Positions 50,931-59,288 of a stretch of 64,000 nucleotides of DNA are shown piece after piece (within the stretch, counting starts at the first letter, position 1; each line of letters opens with the position of its first letter). The translations under genes and the position numbers were made by a program. Under the pieces are notes generated by a model. The model worked only from the letters and a program-made list of their open reading frames with translations. It was not told the DNA's origin and did not search any database. The stretch spans positions 54,688 through 118,687 of the forward strand of contig CAYFMI010000001.1 in the NCBI GenBank assembly GCA_964344175.1, read 5' to 3'. Origin of the DNA: NIOZ-UU35 sp964344175 (GTDB lineage Bacteria; Chloroflexota; Anaerolineae; Anaerolineales; UBA11858).

Positions 50931-50966
50931 AAAAAAGCCCCGCGTCGAGTCTACTCGCGCGGGGCT
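50931..50966 (-). terminator. Intrinsic terminator of greA
   Basis: Nine-base stem AGCCCCGCG/CGCGGGGCT followed on the minus strand by TTTTTT. Located 19 bases after the greA stop. Confidence 0.85.
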
Positions 50967-50984
50967 GGCTGGGTCAAGCCCCAG

Positions 50985-51452
50985 TTAGGCTACTTTCAAA
51001 ATTTTAACCGTAAAAGAGCCATTCGGCGCGTTAACAGTGACTTCGTCGCCCTTTTTATGATTCAACAAAGCTTTCCCCAAAGGGGATTCATTCGAGATAC
51101 GCCCATTGCCTGGATTGGCTTCAACCGCGCCAACAATGGTGTAACTCTCCGGCTTCAAGCCTTCTTCCTGAATGGTAACTTTCGTACCGATCTGGATAGT
51201 ATCGGCCTTTTTCTCTTCACTAATGAGTTTGGCATTTGCCAATAATAACTCTAGTTCTTGAATACGCCCCTCAACGAAGGCCTGCTCGTTACGTGCGGCA
51301 TCGCATTCGGCATCGGCATCGACACCTGAGTCACCATCTTCCAGCGCCTCCCGTAAACGCTCTGCCACTTCTTGGCGCCGCGTCGTGCGCAAATGGTCCA
51401 GCTCTTCTTGCAGTTTTTCAAAACCTTCAGAGGTCAAGTATGTTGGCGGCAT
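50985..51452 (-). CDS. greA: Transcription elongation factor GreA
   Basis: 155 residues. N-terminal coiled coil (LTSEGFEKLQEELDHLRTTRRQEVAERLREALEDGDSGVDADAECDAARNEQAFVEGRIQELE) with the acidic tip, and C-terminal FKBP-like domain (GNGRISNESPLGKALLNHKKGDEV). Rescues backtracked RNA polymerase by stimulating transcript cleavage. Single-gene unit with its own terminator. Confidence 0.96.
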   Translation of the reverse strand: MPPTYLTSEGFEKLQEELDHLRTTRRQEVAERLREALEDGDSGVDADAECDAARNEQAFVEGRIQELELLLANAKLISEEKKADTIQIGTKVTIQEEGLKPESYTIVGAVEANPGNGRISNESPLGKALLNHKKGDEVTVNAPNGSFTVKILKVA

Positions 51453-51664
51453 GGTAATTCCTTTGCCCCTTCTAATTGGACTTCATCTTTCACGCATTTA
51501 TGAATGGCCTATTCTGTTTAAGCGTTGCATTTCAGGGGCAGAGAAATACAACCACCTCCAAAACCAGCCACATGAATAAAAAAAGGACGCATCTCTTTTG
51601 CGCCGCAGGGCAGCATTTTAGCATAACTCGTTCGCAATGACAAGGGCGATTTAGAATTTATGTT

Positions 51665-52390
51665 CTATTCCCGCCAGAGGGTCACACCCCCATTTTGAGC
51701 AGCGAATTCGGCAATCGCTGCCTGCATTTGCGTAGTACTTTCCCAAAATGTGTTGATCTGCGAATGATGTGCAGCCACTGCCGCTTGCCAGGCTTGCACC
51801 CCTGCACCTGGAACCGAAAACACTTGGGGAGCCAATTTCTTCGGCGGCCACTTGGAAACATTGAGAACATAGGGATAATCGGCGTAATACCACAAGGCCC
51901 GGCCAAGTTTTTCGGCGGCGGCGCGCGTCAGGCGGTGATCGACATGCCCGCCAAGTCCCAGAGGGCAAACTAGCTGCGCTCCGGCGGGCATGGCTGAACG
52001 CAGCATCTCACCGATCTGGTCTATCCGTGAATTTTCATGCAGATGGAGGGGGCCAAATAGAGCTGCCTCAGAAGTATAAAGATATTCCTGACTTTGTGGC
52101 GAGAGGCGGTAGATGCAATCGGGGATCGGGAAATGGCGGTGGGCGGCTCCTAGAATTTTACAGGATTCGGCATCCTCGGCGCGCCGCGCCGCAACTGCCG
52201 CGCGCCCAGTCTCCCAACGTTGGTGCAATCCCTCCGCAAAAGAAGAAAGCCCCCCTGGGGGCGCATCCCCGGCACAAATTGTCCAAACCGATACCCTCTC
52301 CCCGGCCTGAGTTTGCTCCCAAAGCAGGCCGCCCAGCGAAAGGGCAACATCATCCAAATGCGGAGAAAGGTAAATCCATTGGCTCATCAT
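51665..52390 (-). CDS. PIG-L/LmbE family deacetylase
   Basis: 241 residues. LSPHLDDVALSLGGLL holds the family metal-binding HxDD, and the second His is in GLGGHVDHRLTRAAAEKLG. This family removes acetyl from GlcNAc-linked glycans or glycoconjugates or from mycothiol/bacillithiol precursors. With the glutaredoxin-like proteins nearby, a low-molecular-weight thiol role is possible, but the substrate is not known. Single-gene unit. Confidence 0.88.
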   Translation of the reverse strand: MMSQWIYLSPHLDDVALSLGGLLWEQTQAGERVSVWTICAGDAPPGGLSSFAEGLHQRWETGRAAVAARRAEDAESCKILGAAHRHFPIPDCIYRLSPQSQEYLYTSEAALFGPLHLHENSRIDQIGEMLRSAMPAGAQLVCPLGLGGHVDHRLTRAAAEKLGRALWYYADYPYVLNVSKWPPKKLAPQVFSVPGAGVQAWQAAVAAHHSQINTFWESTTQMQAAIAEFAAQNGGVTLWRE

Positions 52391-52497
52391 AGATGATTAT
52401 AGTGCAAGTGTAAGCGTTTTCTATGATTCTGCGGCAAAATAATGACCTTTTCTTGACAGAAATAGTCTTATTATTTATGATACAAATTATCAAAAAC

Positions 52498-52549
52498 AGG
52501 GCTTACGCAATTCGCTGAAAGATATTCCTGCACAAGTGCGTAACTCCTA
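52498..52549. mobile_element. Small inverted-repeat element, family A, copy 4 (deleted form)
   Basis: 52 bases from AGGGCTTACGCA to TGCGTAACTCCTA. Only the ends remain; the central hairpin is gone (TTCGCTGAAAGATATTCCTG between). Shows that elements of this family lose their hairpin by internal deletion. Confidence 0.7.
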
Positions 52550-52605
52550 AAAAAATATACTCATTCAGGCTTACCGAAAGCCAAAACAACCCTCAGGAGG
52601 TTACC

Positions 52606-53094
52606 ATGTTGTACAGACTTATTAATGCGTTAGACCGGCGCATGAATTTCGCGGAGGCCAAAGCACACTGCGATGTGCCTTGCGGCATTTACGACCCCAT
52701 CGTAGCGCAGATCAGCGCCCTGACCGTCGTGCGCATGATGGACTTGATGGCCGGCCTGGAGGCCGAAGGCGTGGCCCGCGATAACAGCATGTCGCGCTAT
52801 GTAGCCGTTAAAGAAGAACATGCCGAACAGGCCAAGCACGAAGTCCGCATCATCTGGGGCGACTTCATGAAACCCGAACACGCTGAAGCCCACCCCGAAC
52901 TACACGATCTTGTTTTCGAGATTATGAAACTCGGTTCCAAAGCCCGCCAGACTGCCGACCGCGCTGCCGGCGTGGCTTTTGTGGAGGCCATCAACCGCTT
53001 CGCCGAAATTTTTTGGGCCATCAAGGGCATCAAGACCAAGAAGGCCAAAGCCCCCTACGCCCCGGCGTTGGAGATGGTTTACCCCGATCTTTAA
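52606..53094 (+). CDS. sodN: Nickel superoxide dismutase
   Basis: 162 residues. The Ni-hook HCDVPCGIYDP starts at residue 21, after a 20-residue leader that a peptidase must remove to free His21 as the axial ligand; Cys22 and Cys26 bind nickel. The rest is the helical bundle (VVRMMDLMAGLEAE, FVEAINRFAEIFW). Disproportionates superoxide in the cytoplasm. CAGGAGGTTACC before ATG. A matched terminator follows, then the maturation peptidase. Confidence 0.95.
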   Translation: MLYRLINALDRRMNFAEAKAHCDVPCGIYDPIVAQISALTVVRMMDLMAGLEAEGVARDNSMSRYVAVKEEHAEQAKHEVRIIWGDFMKPEHAEAHPELHDLVFEIMKLGSKARQTADRAAGVAFVEAINRFAEIFWAIKGIKTKKAKAPYAPALEMVYPDL

Positions 53095-53114
53095 TATTCG
53101 CTATAACTTAAAGC

Positions 53115-53145
53115 AAAAAAGTGTGCCGGAATGGCACACTTTTTT
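53115..53145. terminator. Bidirectional intrinsic terminator after sodN
   Basis: AAAAAAGTGTGCC-GGAAT-GGCACACTTTTTT: seven-base GC core with A and T tracts on both sides, so it can stop transcription in either direction. Confidence 0.9.
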
Positions 53146-53207
53146 ACTGATAACTGCTCAACCAATTTCGCGTCGAGCGGAACCAAAGCAGATGCGCAGG
53201 AGTGGCT

Positions 53208-53510
53208 ATGTTCCGCATTCTAAAAGTCACCGGCAATAGCCTGACACCTAAGTTCTACCCTGGCGATTACGTCCTCATTGCCACCCATCCCCGGTCTCGC
53301 AAAAACATCCAACAGGGGGATGTCGTCGTCTTCGAGCACCCGGTCTATGGGGTGATGATTAAAGAAGTCACGCACATTGACCCTGCGACAGGGCAGTTGC
53401 ATGTCCGCGGCACACATCCCAACAGTGTGGACAGCGCCCGCTTTGGCCCCATTTCTATTGACATACTGATCGGCAAAGTGCGCTGGCACTTCTCTAAGCC
53501 GCAGCGTTGA
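53208..53510 (+). CDS. sodX: Nickel superoxide dismutase maturation peptidase (S26-like)
   Basis: 100 residues. Signal-peptidase-like fold with catalytic Ser in VTGNSLTPKFYPGDYV and Lys in VMIKEVTHID, and the RGTHPNSVDSARFGPI segment typical of SodX. Cuts the SodN leader so the nickel-binding His becomes the N-terminus. Start at ATG 53208 (GTG 53202 also in frame). Follows sodN by 113 bases, as in other bacteria with this pair. Confidence 0.92.
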   Translation: MFRILKVTGNSLTPKFYPGDYVLIATHPRSRKNIQQGDVVVFEHPVYGVMIKEVTHIDPATGQLHVRGTHPNSVDSARFGPISIDILIGKVRWHFSKPQR

Positions 53511-53543
53511 TGGGCGCGGTGTTCGTCAAGTATAATCAGGGGC

Positions 53544-54500
53544 ATGACACCCCCGCCCCGTCCTCCCATTTCCCCACAAATTGCAATCCCCTTTGGCATT
53601 CTGGCCGTCTCCACAGCTTCTATATTCATTCGCTATGCCCAGGCCGATGCATCTTCAATTGTCATTGCTGCCGGTCGTTTGTCGGTGGCGGGCATGGTTC
53701 TGGCTGTGCTGGCCGCATTGCGCCATCGCGCCGAATTGGGCACGCTTACACGCCGTGAACTGACTCTGGCCTTGCTTTCCGGTTTCTTTCTAGCCATTCA
53801 CTTTGCCACCTGGATCACCTCGCTGGAATACACCACCGTAGCCAGTTCGGTCGTGCTGGTCAGCACTTCACCGTTGTGGGTGGCGCTGCTCGCTCCGTTA
53901 ACTATCCGTGAGCCGGTCGCCCGCCCGGTATTTGTGGGGATGGGGCTGGCATTACTGGGAGGCACCATTGTTGGCCTGAGTGATTCTTGCACCCTAAGCG
54001 GAACCTCGCTGCAATGCCCGCCGCTTTCTGAATTTGTAGCTGGGGAGGCATTTTTGGGCGACTTCCTGGCTTTGGCGGGAGCCTGGACTGGCGCAGGCTA
54101 CTTGATTATTGGGCGGCGGTTGCGAGAAAAAATTTCGCTTATTCCCTACATCTTCCTGGTATATGGTTTTGCAGCCGTCTTCCTGGTTGTTTTTATGCTC
54201 ACCGCCGGAGAGACTCCCCTGGGGTATCCGGCGCGCTTCTACGGTTGGATTGTGCTGCTGGCGCTGGTACCGCAACTGCTAGGGCATTCGACTTTCAATT
54301 GGGCGTTGCGCTATCTTTCGGCAGCCTATGTCTCCATTACTTTGCTGGGAGAACCAATCGGTTCGGCAATTTTGGCGTATGTCTTCTTACAAGAGATCCC
54401 TTCAGCGCTGATGATTTTTGGTGCTATACTTATTCTCGTTGGCATCTATGCCGCCTCGCGCAGCGAACACCCCCGTCCTGAAGAAACTCCCAATTTATAA
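53544..54500 (+). CDS. EamA/DMT-family transporter
   Basis: 318 residues, about ten transmembrane helices in two EamA repeats (ASSIVIAAGRLSVAGMVLAVL and later AFLGDFLALAGAWTGAGYLIIG). Exports or imports small metabolites; substrate unknown. The stop TAATG shares the ATG of ftsK, so the two are coupled. No link in function is evident. Confidence 0.9.
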   Translation: MTPPPRPPISPQIAIPFGILAVSTASIFIRYAQADASSIVIAAGRLSVAGMVLAVLAALRHRAELGTLTRRELTLALLSGFFLAIHFATWITSLEYTTVASSVVLVSTSPLWVALLAPLTIREPVARPVFVGMGLALLGGTIVGLSDSCTLSGTSLQCPPLSEFVAGEAFLGDFLALAGAWTGAGYLIIGRRLREKISLIPYIFLVYGFAAVFLVVFMLTAGETPLGYPARFYGWIVLLALVPQLLGHSTFNWALRYLSAAYVSITLLGEPIGSAILAYVFLQEIPSALMIFGAILILVGIYAASRSEHPRPEETPNL

Positions 54501-56737
54501 TGGCACAAAAACGATCCTCCTCCCCAAAAAAGAGCAATAGCCCGGCATCATCTGGGCGGCACTGGAGCGATATTGTGCTGAAGATCTGGCTGCGCTTCGA
54601 GCGCTTTGCGGGAGATATTTTTGGCGTACTGATCCTGGCGGCGGCATTAATGACTTTATTAGGGCTGTTCGCGCCAAATTTCGCGGGCGGCTCACTACTG
54701 GTGGCCTGGACAACCCTCTTACGCAGATGGCTGGGATGGGGAGCGTTTTTTGTGGCGCTGGCATTGGGTGCAATAGGGCTTGCGATGCTGCGGCGCAAAA
54801 ACGAAGACGCCCCCTCTGTGCGCTGGATGCGGGTCTTTGCATTGGAGGGAGCCGCTTTTGCCTTTTTGGCGCTGATGACCTTGCTCAATGAGAAATCACT
54901 AGAGCGCGCCGAAAGGGGGCTGGATGGCGGGCTGGTCGGCTGGGGGCTGGCCGAAATCTTGGGTCTGCTGCTCAACCCTTTTTGGGCGCTGGCGGTGACG
55001 CTATTGCTGCTGGTTGTTTTCCTCGTCGTCGGGCTGGATCTGGCAGGGCGGTTGAGCAGCTTAATTGAGAAAGTGTTGAGAACAGAACAGGCTCGGAGCA
55101 TCCCAGGATCCGCATCCCCGGCGGTCAGTGTTGCCCCGCTTGAAAATGCCGAAAATCTCTCAGCCGCGCCCCGCCCACAAAGCAAAAAAGGCCCTCAAGT
55201 GGCGCCCGAATTCCGCAAACGCTTCAAAGTTGAGCCAACCAAAGAAGAACGCCCGGCAGCCCCATTGCCGCGCCCTGAAAACTTACCCGGCATGCACCTG
55301 CTGGATGTTGAGCGTTCGCAACTCCCCAGTGAGCGGCACATCAACCAGCGCGCCGGGATGATTGAGCAAACTCTGGCCGAATTTGGCATTCCCGCTAAGG
55401 TCGTTGGGTTCCAAATTGGGCCAACGGTGACCCAGTTTGCCGTTGAGCCAGGGTATATTGAAAAAGCCGGGGCAACCGAAGACGAGATCGCCCGCATGCG
55501 CAAGGTACGCGTTTCGCAAATTTCGGGTTTGTCGCGCGATCTGGCCCTGTCGTTAGCCGCCGAGCGCCTGCGCATTCAAGCCCCTGTGCCGGGGCGCTCC
55601 TATGTGGGCATCGAGGTGCCCAACGCCCGTTCGGCCATTGTACGCCTGCGGCCTCTTTTGGAGTCGGCGGCCTTTCATAAGGTCAAGCCACCCCTTGCCA
55701 TTGCCCTGGGGCGCGATGTCTCCGGCGAGGCCGTCGTGGCCGATCTGGCAACCATGCCACACCTGCTCATCGCCGGGACAACCGGTTCGGGAAAGTCGGT
55801 CAGCATTGCCGCGATCACGACCTGCCTGGCAATGAATAACTCGCCGCGCGAACTGCGCTTGGTGATGATTGATCCTAAGATGGTGGAGCTGATTCGCTTC
55901 AACGGACTGCCGCACTTGTATGGCAAAGTGGAAACCGACTTAGAGCGGATTCTTGGTGTTTTACGCTGGGTGGTGGCCGAGATGGATCGGCGCTATATGC
56001 TCTTGGAAGAGTCGCGCTCGCGTAATATTGATACCTATAACCGCAAAGTCGGGCGCCGCAAAGATGCCGAAATCATGCCCCGCATTGTCGTGCTGATCGA
56101 CGAGTTGGCCGATTTAATGATGTCTGCCCCGGAACAGACCGAACACAACCTGGTGCGGCTGGCGCAAATGGCGCGCGCCACCGGCATTCATTTGGTTGTG
56201 GCAACACAACGCCCCAGCACCGATGTGGTCACCGGGTTAATCAAGGCCAATTTCCCGGCGCGTATGTCATTCGCAGTGGCGTCATCGGTTGATTCGCGCG
56301 TCATATTAGATACCCCCGGAGCCGAGCACTTGTTAGGCAATGGCGATATGCTCTTCCTGCCGCCCGAAGCGGGCAGTCCCATTCGTATTCAGGGTATATG
56401 GATCACTGATCAGGAGTTGGAGAAAGTCGTCAATCATTGGCAAAAGGAAACCGAAACCGATGAAGACGCCGCACCCCCCTGGGAGCAAATGCTGGAGAAA
56501 GATGCCGTACTCTCCGATCGTGACGGCCTGATTGAGCAAGCCATCAAACTCATCCAACAAACGCAGCGCGCCAGCACATCCATGCTTCAACGCCAATTGC
56601 GCATCGGGTATCCGCGTGCCGCCCGGCTGATGGACGAGTTAGAAGACCTCGGCGTTGTCGGCCCCTCTGAGGGCGGCGGACGCGAGCGTGACGTACTTAT
56701 TGGTGAAGATGAAGACCTGATGGGTGTGCTGGGCTGA
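54500..56737 (+). CDS. ftsK: DNA translocase FtsK/SpoIIIE family
   Basis: 745 residues. N-terminal four transmembrane helices (about 25-190), a Pro/Ala/Lys linker, then the RecA-like motor: Walker A AGTTGSGKSVSIAAI, Walker B RIVVLIDELADLMM, AQMARATGIHLVVATQRPS and the gamma winged helix (SMLQRQLRIGYPRAARLMDELEDLGVVG) that reads chromosome orientation. Clears DNA at the closing septum and activates dif recombination. Starts at ATG 54500, overlapping the EamA stop. Confidence 0.97.
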   Translation: MAQKRSSSPKKSNSPASSGRHWSDIVLKIWLRFERFAGDIFGVLILAAALMTLLGLFAPNFAGGSLLVAWTTLLRRWLGWGAFFVALALGAIGLAMLRRKNEDAPSVRWMRVFALEGAAFAFLALMTLLNEKSLERAERGLDGGLVGWGLAEILGLLLNPFWALAVTLLLLVVFLVVGLDLAGRLSSLIEKVLRTEQARSIPGSASPAVSVAPLENAENLSAAPRPQSKKGPQVAPEFRKRFKVEPTKEERPAAPLPRPENLPGMHLLDVERSQLPSERHINQRAGMIEQTLAEFGIPAKVVGFQIGPTVTQFAVEPGYIEKAGATEDEIARMRKVRVSQISGLSRDLALSLAAERLRIQAPVPGRSYVGIEVPNARSAIVRLRPLLESAAFHKVKPPLAIALGRDVSGEAVVADLATMPHLLIAGTTGSGKSVSIAAITTCLAMNNSPRELRLVMIDPKMVELIRFNGLPHLYGKVETDLERILGVLRWVVAEMDRRYMLLEESRSRNIDTYNRKVGRRKDAEIMPRIVVLIDELADLMMSAPEQTEHNLVRLAQMARATGIHLVVATQRPSTDVVTGLIKANFPARMSFAVASSVDSRVILDTPGAEHLLGNGDMLFLPPEAGSPIRIQGIWITDQELEKVVNHWQKETETDEDAAPPWEQMLEKDAVLSDRDGLIEQAIKLIQQTQRASTSMLQRQLRIGYPRAARLMDELEDLGVVGPSEGGGRERDVLIGEDEDLMGVLG

Positions 56738-56873
56738 TGCCGCTTGACAGCCCTGATTCCGCGCGATAGCATACCATTTCCAATCCCGGCGTTTTTCCCT
56801 GGCGCCAAAAGGCCGAAACTTGAGTTCACAACATTCCCAAGTTTCGATATTCATTGAAAGGCAGGAAACCATT

Positions 56874-57509
56874 GTGACCCAACTGGCTGAAGAACAAGAC
56901 AGACCACAAACCTTCACCGATATGATGCGGGCACTTTTCAAAGGAATTTTAGATCCGATTGCCGCCTTCTTGAATCGGCTGGGGCTGACGCCCAACATGC
57001 TCACGATTATCGGACTAGCAGGAAATGTAGTCGGCGCCTATTATTTAATGAAGGGCAACATGCTGGTGGGTGGGCTAGTGATTTTGGTCATGGGGCCAAT
57101 TGATGCTCTGGATGGCACAATGGCGCGGCTGCGGGGTGAGCCTTCCACATTTGGAGCGTTTGTCGACTCCGTCACCGACCGCTATTCAGAACTGGTCATT
57201 TATCTGGGGTTGCTTCTATACTACCTGCAAGCGGGCGATTGGCTTGCCAGCGGTTTGGTTTACCTGGCTGCAGCAGGGTCGGTACTGGTATCGTATGTGC
57301 GTGCCCGCGCCGAAGCCCTCGATTACGCCGCCAAGGTCGGTATTCTTACGCGCCTGGAGCGATATGTGGTGCTGGTTCCTTCTTTAGTCTTCAATGTCCC
57401 AACCATCGGGGTAGGCATTATTGCCTTGCTGGCTAACATTACTGCCCTGCAACGCATTCTCTATGTGCGCGGCCAGGCCCATGAGATCATGCGAGAAAAT
57501 GAGAGATAA
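56874..57509 (+). CDS. CDP-alcohol phosphatidyltransferase family protein
   Basis: 211 residues. The family motif DGxxAR(8)GxxxDxxxD appears as DALDGTMARLRGEPSTFGAFVDSVTDRYSE. About six transmembrane helices. Makes a phosphatidyl-alcohol lipid such as phosphatidylglycerol phosphate or a phosphatidylinositol phosphate. The start is taken at GTG 56874 because AGGAAACC precedes it; a TTG 54 bases upstream is the alternative. Followed two bases later by lgt. Confidence 0.9.
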   Translation: MTQLAEEQDRPQTFTDMMRALFKGILDPIAAFLNRLGLTPNMLTIIGLAGNVVGAYYLMKGNMLVGGLVILVMGPIDALDGTMARLRGEPSTFGAFVDSVTDRYSELVIYLGLLLYYLQAGDWLASGLVYLAAAGSVLVSYVRARAEALDYAAKVGILTRLERYVVLVPSLVFNVPTIGVGIIALLANITALQRILYVRGQAHEIMRENER

Positions 57510-57511
57510 CC

Positions 57512-58309
57512 ATGCCTGTAGGATTTAACATTGGCCCATTCGAGTTTCGATTTTACGGCATCATCATTGTCACCGGGGCGGTGCTGAGCGCCTGGCTGGC
57601 AGCTTATCAGGCCCGCCGCAAGGGTCAAGATCCGGAATTTGTCTGGGACAGCCTGCCCTGGATTTTGATCGCCGGTGTCATCGGGGCGCGGCTGTGGCAC
57701 ATCTTCACACCGCCCCCCTCAATGGTAGAGCAAGGCATCACCACTCAATATTACCTTCGTCACCCGCTGGATGCTATCGCAGTGTGGAACGGTGGCCTGG
57801 GCATCCCCGGCGCGGTGATCGGCGGCGCACTGGCATTATATTGGTATTGCCGTAAACGCAAGGTGAGTTTCGCCGTTTGGGTCGATCTTGTCGCCCCCTC
57901 GCTAGCCTTAGGGCAGGCCATCGGGCGCTGGGGCAATTTCATTAATCAGGAACTGTATGGCCGCCCGACCGATGTGCCCTGGGGCATCTTTATCGACCCG
58001 GCCCATCGCGTGCCCGGCTTCGAACAATTCACCTACTTTCATCCCACCTTTTTGTACGAGTCGCTTTGGAATCTGGCTAATATGCTATTGCTGCTGTGGC
58101 TGGGGCGCAAATTCGGCGAGCGCCTGATTGATGGCGATATTCTCTTGACGTATCTCATCATCTATCCGCTGGGGCGCTTTCTTCTGGAATTCTTGCGCCT
58201 CGATTCGGCCCAACTCGGTGGGATCAACGCCAATCAAACCTTTATGGCCGCTATCGCCCTGATCTCCGCCGGGGTGCTTTTCCAGCGGCATTACCGAAAA
58301 TCATCATGA
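57512..58309 (+). CDS. lgt: Prolipoprotein diacylglyceryl transferase
   Basis: 265 residues, seven helices. Transfers diacylglyceryl to the lipobox Cys of prolipoproteins. HPLDAIAVWNGGLGIPGAVIGGALA, GQAIGRWGNFINQELYGRP with the essential Arg and Asn/Glu, and HPTFLYESLWNL are the signature regions. It serves the M23 lipoproteins of this window. Sits two bases after the CDP-alcohol transferase, whose lipid product feeds it, so the pair makes sense. Confidence 0.96.
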   Translation: MPVGFNIGPFEFRFYGIIIVTGAVLSAWLAAYQARRKGQDPEFVWDSLPWILIAGVIGARLWHIFTPPPSMVEQGITTQYYLRHPLDAIAVWNGGLGIPGAVIGGALALYWYCRKRKVSFAVWVDLVAPSLALGQAIGRWGNFINQELYGRPTDVPWGIFIDPAHRVPGFEQFTYFHPTFLYESLWNLANMLLLLWLGRKFGERLIDGDILLTYLIIYPLGRFLLEFLRLDSAQLGGINANQTFMAAIALISAGVLFQRHYRKSS

Positions 58310-58346
58310 CTCATCATATCTGGCAGCAACATTTTCCCCATACAAC

Positions 58347-59288
58347 ATGATCGAAGCACAAGCCCTCACCAAGCGATTCGAAGATTTTCTGGCCGTAGAC
58401 GAGATCAGCTTTAACGTAAAGGCCGGCCAAGTTTTGGCTTTGCTTGGCCCCAACGGAGCCGGAAAAACCACCACCGTGCGCATGCTGACTTCCATATTGC
58501 GCCCGACCCGGGGTTGGGCAAAAATTGCCGGATACGATGTGGTCGCCAACGCCGAGAAAGTGCGCGCCGCAGTTGGCGTACTGACAGAAAACCACGGGCT
58601 TTATGCCCGTATGCCCGCTCAGGAATATCTCGACTTCTTTGGGCAGTTATACAGCATGAGGACAGCCCTGCGCCAAAAACGTATTGCCCAGCTGCTAGAA
58701 CATTTTGGACTGGCCGAAGCACGCCAGCGGCGCATTGGAGAATATTCTAAGGGAATGCGGCAAAAACTAGCCTTAGCGCGGGCGCTCTTGCACAACCCGC
58801 CGGTATTATTACTCGACGAGCCAACTTCAGCAATGGATCCCGAAAGCGCCCGCTTAGTGCGAGACGCCATTCGAGCGCTGCGCTCCGAAGACCGGGCCAT
58901 CATCATCTGCACGCACAATCTGGCCGAAGCAGAAGAACTGGCCGATCAGATCGCCATCATCCGCCGCGGCAAAATCATTGCCAAAGGATCACCGCTGGCG
59001 CTGAAACAAATGCTGCTTGGGCCGGGAGAATTCGAAGTTCGACTGGCAACGCCACTCAACGGCAATCCTGCCAACCTGCCCCCAGGTGTGATAATCAGCG
59101 CCCAGGGATCAAACTGGCTGCGCTTCCGTACCGCGCAGCCCGAACAAGACAATCCCCGCGTATTGCAGGCCTTATTGAAACAAAATATCCCCGTGATGGC
59201 GTTAAGCGCCGTGCCACGCAGTTTAGAGCAAGTTTATATCGAGGCGGTTGGTACACCGGAAAGTGAGGCGCTGCACCATGTGGACTAG
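58347..59288 (+). CDS. ABC transporter ATP-binding protein
   Basis: 313 residues. Walker A GPNGAGKTTTVRML, signature YSKGMRQKLALARALL, Walker B VLLLDEPTSAMDPES, and switch His THNLAEAEELA. The C-terminal 70 residues (GEFEVRLATPLNG..RALE) are a DUF-like extension seen with ABC-2 exporters. Partner of the next gene. Starts 37 bases after lgt, so may be cotranscribed with it. Confidence 0.94.
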   Translation: MIEAQALTKRFEDFLAVDEISFNVKAGQVLALLGPNGAGKTTTVRMLTSILRPTRGWAKIAGYDVVANAEKVRAAVGVLTENHGLYARMPAQEYLDFFGQLYSMRTALRQKRIAQLLEHFGLAEARQRRIGEYSKGMRQKLALARALLHNPPVLLLDEPTSAMDPESARLVRDAIRALRSEDRAIIICTHNLAEAEELADQIAIIRRGKIIAKGSPLALKQMLLGPGEFEVRLATPLNGNPANLPPGVIISAQGSNWLRFRTAQPEQDNPRVLQALLKQNIPVMALSAVPRSLEQVYIEAVGTPESEALHHVD

